From Symbiodinium natans (taxonomy: Eukaryota; Sar; Dinophyceae; Suessiales; Symbiodiniaceae), in assembly GCA_905221605.1 (NCBI GenBank), contig CAJNDS010002534.1:142501-204500 (forward strand): DNA of 62,000 nucleotides, given 5' to 3'. Below are positions 33,601-36,940 of this stretch, one piece after another (positions within the stretch are counted from its first letter, which is position 1; every line of letters starts with the position of its first letter). Below the pieces are notes generated by a model. The model did no database searches. It saw only the letters and a list, made by a program, of their open reading frames with translations, and was not told the origin of the DNA. Position numbers and translations under genes: made by a program.

Positions 33601-34380
33601 GTTTGGGGTTTAGGGCTTCGGAGGGACCCTGCACACCCTACACCCTCAAGCCCGCAGCCTCTATCCCAAATCTTGAACCCTAGACCCCTCGGACCCAGAA
33701 CCTTAAGGCCTACACCCTACACGAACCCCAAACCCTAAACCCGAAACCCTAAACCCTACAAAACCTTAAACCCTAAACCCGAAACCCTAAACCCTACAAA
33801 ACCTCAAACCCTAAACACGAAGCCCTAAACCCTAAACTCCTCCCAGTCGAGAACCCGGAGCCCCCAAAACCCTCGACCCATCTCCAGCCTTCTAGAACTC
33901 TCTGAGCCCAAATCCCCAAACCCCCAAATCCCTGAAAATCCCTAACTGAGTTGTTTTTGAAACCCTTTGAACATTATTTATGATTCCTGAAAAGGGAAGA
34001 AGGGATATTAAAAATTATCCAAAAGCACAGCTCAGCTAAGCCACAATCCGAATCCCGCAAACCACAGATCCCTAAATCCCTGAAACTCGAAACCCCTGAA
34101 ACCCTGAAACCCTAAACCCTAAAACCGCTGAAGCCGTGAAACCCCTGAAGCCCCAAGCCCCAAACCATAAACCCCAAATACCAAGCCTAAATTTTAGGGC
34201 CTAAATCCTATAAACCCCAAACCCGATCAACCCCAAACCCTAAACCCTAAACCCAACCTTAAACCCTAAACCCTAAACCCTAAACCCTCTAAACCCTAAA
34301 CCCTTCTCAACCCCCGAAACAACGCCGGCGGCTCTGTGCTGTTCCTCCTCCTCCTCCTCGTCGAGGAGGCTGTGCTTGTC
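81..34380 (-). CDS. Calcium-dependent protein kinase (CDPK), 42 micro-exons, 3' end off window
   Basis: Exons listed separately below (E0-E36, then T1-T5) join in phase on the minus strand. Numbered from the first base of E0, the product has a glycine-rich loop (G43-G48), the beta-3 lysine K65 in AVK, alpha-C glutamate E83, HRD with D163, DFG with D184, and the G-Y-P-P-F segment. It continues through a kinase-to-EF-hand junction and four EF-hand loops at 353-364, 396-407, 432-443 and 472-483. This order is the canonical CDPK layout, so a Ca2+-activated Ser/Thr kinase is expected. E0-E36 total exactly 1,500 nt. As assigned, donors are 24 GC, 11 GT and 7 GA; nearly all acceptors are AG|G. Introns are telomere-repeat arrays. 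The start codon is not fixed (candidate ATG at 37,611). After the EF-hands an Ala/Glu-rich tail continues past base 81. The join E8-E9-E10 is the least certain. Confidence 0.88.
523..579 (-). CDS. CDPK tail exon T4 (acidic)
   Basis: Encodes EEQEATNAEALEDAEKPPE, 19 codons, phase 0. Acceptor CAG|G, donor GC. Confidence 0.6.
1685..1795 (+). repeat. Perfect TTTAGGG array, about 15 copies
   Basis: Uninterrupted heptamers in the intron between tail exons T3 and T4. Confidence 0.97.
2286..2339 (-). CDS. CDPK tail exon T3 (coiled coil)
   Basis: Encodes AAEAAEAAQAEMQEVSNQ, exactly 18 codons, phase 0 at both ends. Acceptor AAG|G, donor GCAGGG. Confidence 0.65.
2485..2514 (+). repeat. Poly-G tract of about 25-30
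   Basis: One of several long homopolymers (others G at 35455, 53129, 56620; C at 19491, 32862, 38364, 54708). Length is sequencing-sensitive. Confidence 0.9.
2724..2770 (-). CDS. CDPK tail exon T2 (coiled coil)
   Basis: Completes Ser, then encodes AKLAAALEAQALPRQ. Acceptor CAG|G, donor GTTCAG. Helix-forming Ala/Glu/Leu composition. Confidence 0.6.
3280..3324. other. GC-rich hairpin
   Basis: 13-bp perfect arms GGGGGCGCGCGCT / AGCGCGCGCCCCC, then GGTGC / GCACC with a TAAAA loop and a TAAG bulge. It lies in the intron between tail exons T1 and T2. Confidence 0.85.
3742..3778 (-). CDS. CDPK tail exon T1 (basic)
   Basis: Encodes VQEKKDKKGPFL plus one base of Ser. Acceptor GAG|G, donor GC; phase-compatible with E36 and T2. 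No domain is recognised, so membership in the kinase gene rests on phase, strand and position. Confidence 0.6.
4356..4407 (-). CDS. CDPK exon E36: F-helix of EF-hand 4
   Basis: Completes Glu, then encodes FLNMMKGTTDLSKVTVG. Joined to E35 it reads I-S-F-L-E-F-L-N-M-M, a canonical EF-hand exit. Donor GTGAGG at 4355; an earlier in-phase donor (GTCACA) lies at 4367. Confidence 0.88.
4729..6186 (-). CDS. Ubiquitin-like + RCC1-type repeat protein, intronless, nested in CDPK intron
   Basis: Single uninterrupted frame. The first ATG is at 6216, but the ATG at 6186 (M-S-S-V-T-V-E-V) starts a clean ubiquitin-like fold of about 75 residues and is preferred. It is followed by ten tandem repeats of about 41 residues with the core 'FAAIL.DGSVVTWG..dyGGDSs.Vq.qL..v'. 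Such proteins are very numerous in symbiotic dinoflagellates and are usually labelled HERC/RCC1-like; no HECT domain is present, so E3 ligase activity cannot be claimed. It lies wholly within the CDPK intron between 4408 and 6619, on the same strand, and is free of telomere repeats. Being intronless amid micro-exon genes suggests a retroposed copy. It ends with a TGA just after the tenth repeat, which lacks its usual final residues. Confidence 0.88.
   Translation of the reverse strand: MSSVTVEVGLMSGRTVSLEVELDATVDVVKQSAQRALGVGNGRLVNSSGRLLDGSLTVQEAGLQSRDALTLQVWKVQISSGSEAFAAVVSDGSVVTWGHADYGGNSRAVQAQLTNVQEIHSTSRAFAAILGDGSVVTWGHPDYGGDSSGVKEQLKNAKQIQATGFAFAAILAGGCVVTWGRAGFGGDSSAVQGQLKNVKQIRDSCGAFAAILSDGSVVTWGRANYGGDSSAVQEQLRDVQRIEATGFAFAAILGDGSIVTWGHADYGGDSSAVQARLKKVQQIHFSGGAFAAILGDGSVLTWGHRNYGGDSSADQEKLRKVQRIRSTCYAFAAILDDGCVVTWGHPDYGGDGAGVQDRLENVQQIQGTCDAFAAILGDGSVVTWGNPDSGGDSLAVHKQLQKVRQIHFSNFAFAAVLNDGSVVTWGHGDSGGDSRAVQGQLKNVQKIHSSLDAFAAILGDGSIVTWGQAERGGDSRAVQSQLKSV
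6217..6350 (-). promoter_or_regulatory. Non-repeat leader of the RCC1-like gene
   Basis: About 130 bases upstream of the ORF contain no telomere repeat and belong to the inserted unit. At 6275-6288 the minus strand reads ATTTTGGGCCCAAG, one indel and one substitution away from the 3' part of the dinoflagellate spliced leader. This could be a relict leader of a retroposed cDNA or chance. Confidence 0.3.
6620..6648 (-). CDS. CDPK exon E35: EF-hand 4 loop
   Basis: Encodes DGDRRISFL plus two bases of Glu; the loop becomes DEDGDRRISFLE across three exons. Acceptor GAG|G, donor GC. The next intron hosts the RCC1-like gene. Confidence 0.92.
7264..7311 (-). CDS. CDPK exon E34: E-helix of EF-hand 4
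   Basis: Encodes VVSAHECRDLLKAADE; the final D-E are loop positions 1-2. Acceptor AAG|G, donor GTGCGG. Confidence 0.92.
7927..7984 (-). CDS. CDPK exon E33: end of EF-hand 3
   Basis: Completes Gln, then encodes IGVTDLMDILNNGQPDGQE. Acceptor CAG|G. The donor is GC after GAG (or GA three bases earlier; both keep phase). Confidence 0.9.
8065..8101 (-). pseudogene. Partial duplicate of CDPK exon E33
   Basis: 36 bases (8065-8100) match 7951-7986 at 33 positions by eye, covering the acceptor and the first half of E33 (reads R-I-G-V-T-D-P-M-D-V-L-N). The second half and the donor are gone. It lies about 80 bp upstream, in gene sense, of the intact exon. Confidence 0.7.
8702..8715 (-). CDS. CDPK exon E32: 14-nt micro-exon inside EF-hand 3 loop
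   Basis: Encodes D-G-D-G and two bases of Gln (loop positions 3-7). Acceptor CAG|G, donor GC. With E31 and E33 the loop reads DQDGDGQIGVTD. Confidence 0.85.
9246..9296 (-). CDS. CDPK exon E31: start of EF-hand 3
   Basis: Encodes VYAREEICWAVFRIYDQ; 'FRIYD' is the classic E-helix/loop start, and D-Q are loop positions 1-2. Acceptor GAG|G, donor GTGAGA. Confidence 0.93.
9638..9665 (-). CDS. CDPK exon E30
   Basis: Completes Glu, then encodes FVASVLDLQ (F-helix of EF-hand 2, 'EF...'). Acceptor GAG|G, donor GTCGGG. Confidence 0.85.
9827..9910. mobile_element. MITE family M1 copy
   Basis: Inverted ends CTTATACTAACAGTCCTTAA / TTAAGGACTGTTAGTATAAG (variant at left). Same family at 20143, 39833, 53313 and 59178. 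Confidence 0.8.
10010..10055 (-). CDS. CDPK exon E29: EF-hand 2
   Basis: Encodes LRLDADGSGEIGLG plus two bases of Glu; loop DADGSGEIGLGE is canonical. Acceptor CAG|G, donor GA. Confidence 0.93.
10150..10465 (+). repeat. TTGAGGG variant array
   Basis: Homogenised variant heptamer (T-to-G change at position 3), about 40 copies with short GGAGGGT interruptions at the left. Confidence 0.95.
11095..11166 (-). CDS. CDPK exon E28 (72 nt)
   Basis: Encodes MKRAGWTEVEMPEDLHEMA followed by W-G-P-A, the linker between EF-hands 1 and 2. Acceptor CAG|G. The donor is chosen to keep phase (GTTGTA); a GC donor nine bases further also fits. Confidence 0.7.
11478..11527 (-). CDS. CDPK exon E27: EF-hand 1
   Basis: Encodes LDSSGEGHIDADEIEA; the loop is DSSGEGHIDADE with Ca-binding D1, S3, E5, D9 and E12. 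Acceptor CAG|G, donor GC. Confidence 0.9.
11925..11969 (-). CDS. CDPK exon E26
   Basis: Completes Gln, then encodes LEPEILKPLIDTFM, the E-helix of EF-hand 1. Acceptor GAG|G, donor GC. Confidence 0.87.
12448..12492 (-). CDS. CDPK exon E25: junction domain
   Basis: Encodes FNKFKQASLQIIVS plus two bases of Gln, the autoinhibitory/junction helix ('nk.kqaal..ia.ql'). Acceptor CAG|G, donor GC. Confidence 0.9.
12736..12870 (+). repeat. TTTAGGG array
   Basis: About 18 near-perfect copies in the intron between E24 and E25. Confidence 0.95.
13041..13070 (-). CDS. CDPK exon E24: junction domain start
   Basis: Encodes YFENMRKYC plus two bases of Ser. Joined to E25 it gives the CDPK junction pattern '.len+r.y..fnkfkqa'. 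Acceptor CAG|G, donor GTGCGC. The opposite strand is also open here but has no neighbours to join. Confidence 0.82.
13079..13275. mobile_element. MITE family M5, two tandem copies
   Basis: GGGATCC...ATTTCCGAAGTTGGGG and GGAATCCTACTATTCAGGGG blocks occur twice. Other M5 pieces lie at 236-300, 20660-20768, 39690-39788, 45822-45905 and 59496-59555 (shared TTCGTAAACCCC and ATAGTAGGATCCC ends). Confidence 0.6.
13802..13827 (-). CDS. CDPK exon E23
   Basis: Encodes KCTDMPAD plus two bases of Lys. Donor GTGAGG is clear; the acceptor CAG|A is chosen by frame, so the 5' edge is less certain. Confidence 0.65.
14212..14233. repeat. (AT)n microsatellite
   Basis: About eleven AT units inside a decayed family-M2 MITE. 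Confidence 0.95.
14375..14410 (-). CDS. CDPK exon E22
   Basis: Encodes ALFDTWIVQTAG, the last kinase helix ('AL.h.Wi'). Acceptor GAG|G, donor GC after GGG. Confidence 0.87.
14973..15029 (-). CDS. CDPK exon E21: end of kinase C-lobe
   Basis: Encodes DLIRGLLRMSEVERITAKQ, matching 'dLI..lL......RiTa.qAl' with the conserved Arg. Acceptor AAG|G, donor GC after CAG. Confidence 0.92.
15124..15245. mobile_element. MITE family M7 copy
   Basis: GGTACCTGGGAACC...GGGAGTACTGGGGAGTATTA; second copy at 43796-43910. Confidence 0.6.
15408..15456 (-). CDS. CDPK exon E20
   Basis: Encodes FSFNDADWRHVTELAK, matching 'F.F....W..vs..AK'. Acceptor CAG|G, donor GA after AAG. Confidence 0.9.
16280..16311 (-). CDS. 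CDPK exon E19
   Basis: Encodes AEILTRVRGG plus two bases of Gln ('ei...v..G.f.F' pattern). Acceptor GAG|G, donor GC. Confidence 0.87.
16796..17044 (-). repeat. Paired CCCTAAA arrays
   Basis: Two blocks (16796-16884 and 16976-17042) flank a 90-bp spacer; orientation opposite to the array at 16375-16455. Confidence 0.95.
17308..17361 (-). CDS. CDPK exon E18: LLCGYPPFFG
   Basis: Encodes TVMYILLCGYPPFFGDSD, a textbook subdomain IX-X segment. Acceptor CAG|A, donor GC after GAT. Confidence 0.92.
18328..18408. mobile_element. MITE family M6 copy
   Basis: CCTAGGTTCCCCCCATAATT ... GGGGGGAACCAGG inverted ends; relative at 56502-56615. Confidence 0.6.
18604..18627 (-). CDS. CDPK exon E17 (24 nt)
   Basis: Encodes ATDMWTCG, the invariant D-x-W-x-x-G of helix F. 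Acceptor AAG|G, donor GTCCAG. Confidence 0.87.
18672..18914 (+). repeat. Longest perfect TTTAGGG array, about 34 copies
   Basis: 243 bp without a mismatch by eye, directly upstream (in gene sense) of exon E17. Confidence 0.97.
19151..19196 (-). CDS. CDPK exon E16: P+1 loop
   Basis: Encodes PYFVSPQILAGKYTE. The canonical APE motif is SPQ here. Acceptor GAG|G, donor GC after GAG. Confidence 0.9.
19963..19985 (-). CDS. CDPK exon E15: activation loop
   Basis: Encodes TMKTKVG plus two bases of Ala. Acceptor CAG|A, donor GC. Joined to E16 it reads K-V-G-A-P-Y-F. Confidence 0.85.
20143..20370. mobile_element. MITE family M1 copy with a telomere array inside
   Basis: The left half is intact through ATAAGGACT; then about 18 TTTAGGG units (20226-20351) replace the expected GTTAGTATAA, followed by the normal right end GGGGGAACATCCC. 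Outer arms CCATAGCTTCGGATGTTCCC / GGGAACATCCCAAACCATAG pair imperfectly. Confidence 0.82.
21236..21277 (-). CDS. CDPK exon E14: DFG motif
   Basis: Encodes IIDFGFARSFKEGE with the Mg-binding DFG. Acceptor CAG|A, donor GC after GAG. Confidence 0.93.
21643..21681 (-). CDS. Orphan 39-nt exon-like island between E13 and E14
   Basis: Has AG|G acceptor and GC donor and would add G-N-R-I-Q-E-L-L-E-A-V-L-N in phase immediately before the DFG strand. Including it would disrupt the kinase core, so it is either a regulated cassette, a decoy or unrelated DNA. The plus strand is open here as well. Confidence 0.3.
22518..22543 (-). CDS. CDPK exon E13
   Basis: Completes Gly, then encodes PIESNMIK, the strand before DFG ('PIE.N.IK' is common in alveolate CDPKs). 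Acceptor CAG|G, donor GC. Confidence 0.88.
22775..22817 (-). CDS. CDPK exon E12: catalytic loop HRDLKIEN
   Basis: Encodes VVHRDLKIENFMFA. The catalytic Asp, Lys and Asn are present; the usual Pro of HRDLKPEN is Ile. Acceptor CAG|G, donor GTGAGG. Confidence 0.93.
23526..23566 (-). CDS. CDPK exon E11: Y-L-H segment
   Basis: Completes Arg, then encodes GVYYLHTMKAQGA, directly preceding the catalytic loop. Acceptor CAG|G, donor GA after GCT. Confidence 0.87.
23638..23908 (+). repeat. TTTAGGG array, about 38 copies with one shared TTTAGTG/TTAGGG slip
   Basis: The same irregular unit (GGGTTTAGTGTTAGGG) occurs at 23630 and 23764, so a 130-bp block appears duplicated. Confidence 0.9.
24012..24133. 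mobile_element. MITE family M3, diverged copy
   Basis: Starts CTACTTGGAGGTTCATGG and ends with CACAGTTATAATTAACCC. Confidence 0.6.
24210..24237 (-). CDS. CDPK exon E10: helix alpha-E
   Basis: Encodes AAVIMQQIF plus one base of Arg ('AA.IM.QI' helix E pattern). Acceptor CAG|G, donor GC. Confidence 0.87.
24636..24647 (-). CDS. CDPK exon E9 (12 nt, tentative)
   Basis: Encodes FMKQ with phase-0 ends, between H-F-T and A-A-V-I-M. An alternative acceptor ten bases upstream, or omission of this exon, cannot be excluded because the flanking E8 end is also ambiguous. Confidence 0.4.
24836..24962 (+). repeat. TTTAAGGG octamer array
   Basis: An eight-base derivative of the telomere unit, about 14 copies. 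Confidence 0.9.
24970..25325. other. Non-repeat block inside CDPK intron, unidentified
   Basis: Overlapping ORFs of 64-92 codons in several frames. One minus frame (I-V-E-A-L-S-G-C-S-Y-A-S-S-V-E-S-L-T-N-E and on) runs into a GTGAGT. It cannot be joined to the kinase. Possibly a gene fragment or element remnant. Confidence 0.3.
25338..25485. repeat. Direct duplication of about 65 bp
   Basis: TTCTCAATGTCAA...CACTGAACCCTTA occurs at about 25345 and 25424, with few differences. Confidence 0.8.
25768..25830 (-). CDS. CDPK exon E8: hinge and GGELF
   Basis: Begins VMEFCRGGELFDRLLEAG and continues H-F-T. The hinge 'VME.C.GGELFD' is diagnostic of CDPK/CaMK kinases. Acceptor GAG|G. The 3' end is ambiguous: GA donor after ACG (used here) or GC donor seven bases later. 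Confidence 0.9.
26150..26545. mobile_element. MITE-like block with internal direct repeats
   Basis: Bounded by inverted TAATGTTAAC (left) and GTTAACATTA (right). Inside, a 35-bp motif (ATGGGGTGGCAACTGTAATA at 26174) recurs in altered form at 26299. Confidence 0.4.
26762..26842. mobile_element. MITE family M3 hairpin
   Basis: ATTAACTGTACTT / AAGTACAGTTAAT and GGAGGTTAATGG / CCATGAACCTCC pair. Related pieces lie at 2141-2181, 24012-24133 and 47007-47112. Confidence 0.75.
27016..27036 (-). CDS. CDPK exon E7 (21 nt)
   Basis: Encodes DRKYMYM, which completes F-E-D-R-K-Y-M-Y-M-V-M-E with its neighbours (hinge lead-in). Acceptor GAG|G, donor GC after ATG. Confidence 0.82.
27381..27524. repeat. DIRS-like split direct repeat A, copy 1 (terminal)
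   Basis: 144 bp, repeated at offset 306. Starts ATTGTGAGCGG directly against CCCTAA repeats. Confidence 0.9.
27549..27687. repeat. DIRS-like split direct repeat B, copy 1 (internal)
   Basis: 139 bp, repeated at offset 3106; ends CTGCCTCA and fuses directly with A copy 2, the circle-junction-like B/A boundary expected for this class. Confidence 0.9.
27685..28266 (-). CDS. Second ORF of the DIRS-like element, unknown function
   Basis: 193 codons from a possible GTG start that overlaps the end of the RT ORF by about 20 bp in another frame; it runs through the A repeat. No tyrosine-recombinase or methyltransferase motif was recognised. It may be the decayed remainder of a second ORF, or chance. 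Confidence 0.35.
   Translation of the reverse strand: MAQNSFDPRRAAPYRWAASSLRNFQAPFISDEPDVQPGGFGREGEREQEFKHFAVWLHRPSKPSGLSADVLRSGTSLQNSLRTNRESSWWATCRGGHFRADSLLMWLFCGACSHEQDAVKPVGWLLAPKFAASVAHWSPWPGLSAWVLCELMLTLCRASVRSECIFGLLFSTSWQSPSGENRQATGRRVDRSQ
27687..27830. repeat. DIRS-like split direct repeat A, copy 2 (internal)
   Basis: Second copy of the 144-bp A segment, shares one base with B copy 1. Confidence 0.9.
28247..30619 (-). CDS. Reverse transcriptase - RNase H polyprotein of the DIRS-like element
   Basis: 790 residues, no stop. An N-terminal region of about 230 residues is unassigned. The RT domain lies at about 255-480, with the first catalytic Asp in SKRDARCWFDQL (about 311-322), the fingers/palm segment VWPMGFSWSSFV (about 373-384) and a T-D-D-A-M-F-F version of the YxDD box (about 422-428). 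RNase H follows at about 576-737 with DASTEYGFGASIA, the I-L-E-G-E segment, the V-D-S-A-V segment and DEPSRG. The order RT then RNase H with no aspartic protease or DDE integrase fits DIRS-order elements. The start codon lies 35 bp inside the 5' B repeat, and the ORF ends at a TGA in F-stop. Confidence 0.87.
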   Translation of the reverse strand: MRNRRSPSNLARSRSRRVQWLQKRAEQHDAVPAERIWLLDRLCKAGASSGGAFGSFQARFKSLCSRPAGRHRDIFPMPLLDPDFPMPSALPSWKAKILRNFVNLVVVSLNFLAGVSCKAALPARRTAAQMDVVHRTIDRCMDFYVRLQSVADGMWEHLIPDWIPGIVKPEGPKFGNLKADAVDGIPCSGACNPLDMLPAEAKSIILDDKQLFRDSTPGMDHFEGIPESDRVEYVKLVAKQLRSGKLGLASSVRGGGTVLTVSKPGTGRLREVWHGRRVSQAAAPPPPPRHLASPTALLHLEASRERPVRVSKRDARCWFDQLSLPTHLRRWMGRPPVSLQELRDIAGFSVEEAAGCMQDVAKPTDLVFPVSNVWPMGFSWSSFVAQEALLACCADAGLGPDKVLACDTQTPNSFSEVFAAATDDAMFFSTSGPGVTSQMAERFDRALLKRDILKHSGKDVNDELNATCVGVSLEGGVQLATPPARCLALVVMVLAVIHSGAASAKQVHNVLSTLQWYDLLRRPKLAVYSDVYQFVQDPEDDVLRRLPANVMEELLLGLVLGVFWLADLTRQFLPLVAASDASTEYGFGASIARASVTDVRNLARLAEKRGSYVVLDGGADCSRTTGTGHQLHMSKAEFVHILSARKRITSHINILEGEAFLLLLRWLLRSRARHASRVVILVDSAVWLGAAAKGRSSSALNRLLRKACALQLAGDVMLHLVLVPSSENPSDEPSRGVRVRKAPTCLKQGKPRLARLFRQRQKAYRMAAAWMASSLRTGSLSSSSCGTEQF
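30655..30793. repeat. DIRS-like split direct repeat B, copy 2 (terminal)
   Basis: Second copy of the 139-bp B segment; the right end CTGCCTCA meets ACCCTAAACCC. Confidence 0.9.
30829..30871 (-). CDS. CDPK exon E6: LDHPHIVKLYEHFE
   Basis: The 'LDHP.I..LYE.FE' signature is one of the most recognisable CDPK/CaMK segments. Acceptor AAG|G, donor GA after GAG. The intron that follows carries the DIRS-like retroelement. Confidence 0.92.
31113..31373 (+). repeat. TTAGGGG variant array
   Basis: About 35 copies of a variant heptamer following 15 perfect TTTAGGG units at 30884-30991. Confidence 0.95.
31426..31455 (-). CDS. CDPK exon E5: helix alpha-C
   Basis: Encodes FQNELSTLK plus two bases of Met; the Glu in NEL is the alpha-C glutamate that pairs with the beta-3 lysine. 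Acceptor CAG|G, donor GC. Confidence 0.87.
31783..31811 (-). CDS. CDPK exon E4
   Basis: Encodes VRRKSQLIM plus two bases of Trp, the linker between beta-3 and helix alpha-C. Acceptor CAG|G, donor GC. Confidence 0.82.
32256..32307 (-). CDS. CDPK exon E3: beta-3 strand with catalytic lysine
   Basis: Encodes CANLSTGAERAVKMLRK; the K in AVK is the ATP-anchoring lysine. Acceptor AAG|G, donor GC after AAG. Joins E2 to read G-R-V-V-K-C-A-N. Confidence 0.9.
32330..32594 (+). repeat. TTTAGGG array, about 36 copies
   Basis: Two blocks joined by single short units; directly upstream, in gene sense, of exon E3. Confidence 0.95.
32915..32955 (-). CDS. CDPK exon E2: glycine-rich ATP loop
   Basis: Encodes DEKIGEGSFGRVV and two bases of Lys, a complete G-x-G-x-F-G-x-V nucleotide-binding loop. 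Acceptor GAG|G, donor GTGGGA. Confidence 0.9.
32978..33116. mobile_element. MITE family M4 copy
   Basis: ACCTTGGACCC...GTACCC.TTGGGTTTTGG; a second copy lies at 43258-43378. Confidence 0.65.
33134..33192 (-). CDS. CDPK exon E1: pre-kinase segment
   Basis: Encodes FAIYIINNAGDIHDFYDVE. The 'D-x-Y-x-(V/I)' lead into the kinase domain is typical of CDPKs. Acceptor CAG|G, donor GA after GAG; in phase with E2. Confidence 0.8.
34326..34380 (-). CDS. CDPK exon E0: acidic N-terminal segment
   Basis: Encodes DKHSLLDEEEEEEQHRAA plus the first base of Gly. The acceptor is AAG|G and the donor is GC after one codon base; it joins E1 in phase to give A-A-G-F-A-I. Acidic run of six Glu; no family motif of its own. 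Confidence 0.65.
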
Positions 34381-34387
34381 CTTCCAG

Positions 34388-34513
34388 GTTTAGGGTTTAG
34401 GGTTTAGGGTTTAGGGTTTAGGGTTTAGGGTTTAGGGTTTAGGGTTTAGGGTTTAGGGTTTAGGGTTTAGGGTTTAGGGTTTAGGGTTTAGGGTTTAGGG
34501 TTTAGGGTTTAGG
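34388..34513 (+). repeat. TTTAGGG array, about 18 copies
   Basis: Begins 8 bp from the acceptor of exon E0, so CCCTAAA in sense runs almost into the exon. Confidence 0.95.
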
Positions 34514-34797
34514 GATTAGGGTTTGGGTTTGGGGTTTGGGGTTTGGGGTTTCGGGTTAAGGTTTGGCTTAGGGTTTGGGGGTTTAGGGTGTTCGGGGTTC
34601 ACACGTTCAGGGCTTCTAAGGGTGTTCAGGGCTTATCAGGGCTTAGGCGTTTAGGGCTTACAAAGGTTTAGGGTTTAGGGTTTGGGCTTAAAAGGGTACC
34701 ATCAGGGCTTATGATGGTTTAGGGCTTCTTAAGGGTTTGAGGTTGTCGGGGTTTAGGGGTATGCAGGGTTTAGTAAGAACAGAAACCAGCGGGCTGC

Positions 34798-34840
34798 CAA
34801 GAAGGCCCTGCGCATCCCCCGCCTGTTGAGCACCAGCGCC
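34798..34840 (-). CDS. Basic exon, possible CDPK 5' exon
   Basis: Completes Ser, then encodes ALVLNRRGMRRAFL. CAG|G acceptor, GC donor; in phase with E0. No domain of its own. Confidence 0.45.
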
Positions 34841-36021
34841 CTGTTGCTGCACTCGCAGAGGGATTAGAACTGAAAATGTAGGGTTTAGGGTTTAGGGTTT
34901 AAGGTTTAAGCTTTAGGCTTTAGGGTTTCGGGTTTAGGGTTTAGGGTTTAGGGTTTAGGGTCTCACAAGGCTCAAGGCTTCGGGCCGTTTGCTTCAGAAT
35001 TTCTAGGGCTTCAGGCTTTATGGGTCAAGGGATTGAGGGCTCCATGAATCCGAAAACCTCAGATACACCCTCAGTTAAGGCTGGGCCTCTTGGAGTGGGG
35101 CCGAAGGTACCCGAAAACCTACTAGTTTAAGGTTTAGGGTTTAGGGGTTTAGGGTTCAGGGTTCAGGGTTCAGGGTTCAGAGTTTAGGGTTTAGGGTTTA
35201 GGGTTTAGGGTTTAGGGTTTAGGGGTTTAGGGGTTTAGGGTTCAGGGTGTTTAGGGTTTAGGGTTTAGGGTTTAGGGTTTAGGGTTTAGGGTTTAGGGTT
35301 TAGGGTTTAGGGTTTAGGGTTTAGGGTTTAGGGTTTAGGGTTTAGGGTTTAGGGTTCAGAGTTTAACCCCTATGAACCCTATAAAACCCTGTGCTTGGGG
35401 AAGGGCTGGAGGGGCGTTTTTTGATGGTTTAGGGCTTTAAGGGAGTTCGGGGGCGGGGGGGGGGGGGGGGGGGGGCAACTTGGCGGAAGTTGAAAGACTT
35501 TAGAAGGAGTTCAGGAGTTGTTCTTTCTCTCAGCTGCGATCTGATTATTTCTACACCCTAAACCCTCTCCCCAAACCCCAAACCCTAAACCCTCGTAAAG
35601 CCTAAGCCCTGGAACTCCTAAGCCTTAAGACCCTACACAAAAAGCCCCAAACACCGACACCCTGTTCAGCCCTAAATAATCAACCGAGCTTTCCCAGAGG
35701 ACCCAAAACTCTGCCGCGATTTGCCCTAAACCCTAAACCCTAAACCCTAGACCTTCAACTCCACAAGGATCCGTATGGAACGATATTTAAGCAATCGTCC
35801 TCAACTAAGGGGTTTCGCTGAGCCCCTCCAAACCCGAAACCCTGAACCCCCAACGCTAAAACCCAAAACCTTAAACCCCAAAACCCTCAAAACCCTGCAC
35901 ACTCCACGTCAAAGCCCCGGAAATGCAGCCTCTCAAACCCCAAAACACACCCCAAGCCCTAAATCCCCAAACCCTCAACCCCAAACCCCAAACCCTAAAC
36001 CCTAAACGGGCGCCTCCTTGC

Positions 36022-36056
36022 GAGTCTTCCCCCGCTGGGTCTGGTTCTGGCGTCTC
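36022..36056 (-). CDS. Acidic exon, possible CDPK 5' exon
   Basis: Encodes ETPEPDPAGED plus two bases of Ser. AAG|G acceptor, GC donor; in phase with 34798-34840. Confidence 0.45.
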
Positions 36057-36179
36057 CTTTGGGGTTTTTTTGGGTTCAGGGGGCTGGGACTCCGTGGTCC
36101 GGGTGGAGGCGGAGGTCGGGTTTAGGGTTGACGGTTTCTCTAAACCCTAAGCCCTACACCGTAAACCCCAAACCCAAAA

Positions 36180-36600
36180 CCCGAACACCAGACCCTTTCA
36201 TATTGTGCTTATTCATTTCGTACATTCTCCTTTCTACATTAGATAACCAAATATAAGAAGTAAATGAAAAGGAAGTACAAGTAATGGTTACAAGAAATGA
36301 CTTCGTTCTTCTTCTTTTCATTCATACCTTATTCAAAGTAGTTACAAATATTAATAGAAAGAAGTCCATATGAATACTATTGTGAACATAGCCTTAAAGA
36401 ACAGGAAAATTAAAGGAACAAGTAAATAACAAATCCAACCAAGAAGAACAAGAAGAGAAAACAAGAGAATTCACGTGCCAAGAGTCTTTTGGGCAACGAA
36501 GTAGTAAATGCAAAGTGATAACAAAGAAGCGAAGCGATTTAACTTCGGGAAAATCCGCTCTTTTGTTTTCTTATTACTGTAATATTCTCTGATACAACCC
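36180..36600. other. AT-rich non-repeat island
   Basis: About 420 bp rich in A/T with AAGAAG and GAAATGA words, no ORF or telomere unit. Composition resembles 60,950-61,750. Confidence 0.7.
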
Positions 36601-36940
36601 CAAACCCCAGAGCATATAAATCCTAAGCCCGGGTGTGTTCAAGGCTTAGGCTTAGCGCTTCCGGTTTGAGGGATGGAGGTGGACGGGTGGGGTGGGTGGG
36701 CGGGTGGGTTGGTGGAGGGGTGGGGTGGGGTGAATCGAAAAAAGAGTTGGCTCTCCTAGATAGAAGGCCTCGTGCTAGACCCTGAACCCTAAACCCTAAA
36801 CCCTAAACCCTAAACCCTAAACCCTAAACCCTAAACCCAACAAGGGGGCCATGTCTTCCTTGGATCTTGCATCCCAGTGCTGCGCCTAGGGTAACAAAGC
36901 CCGACATTCTGGGATCCAAGAACCCGAACCCCAGACTTGG

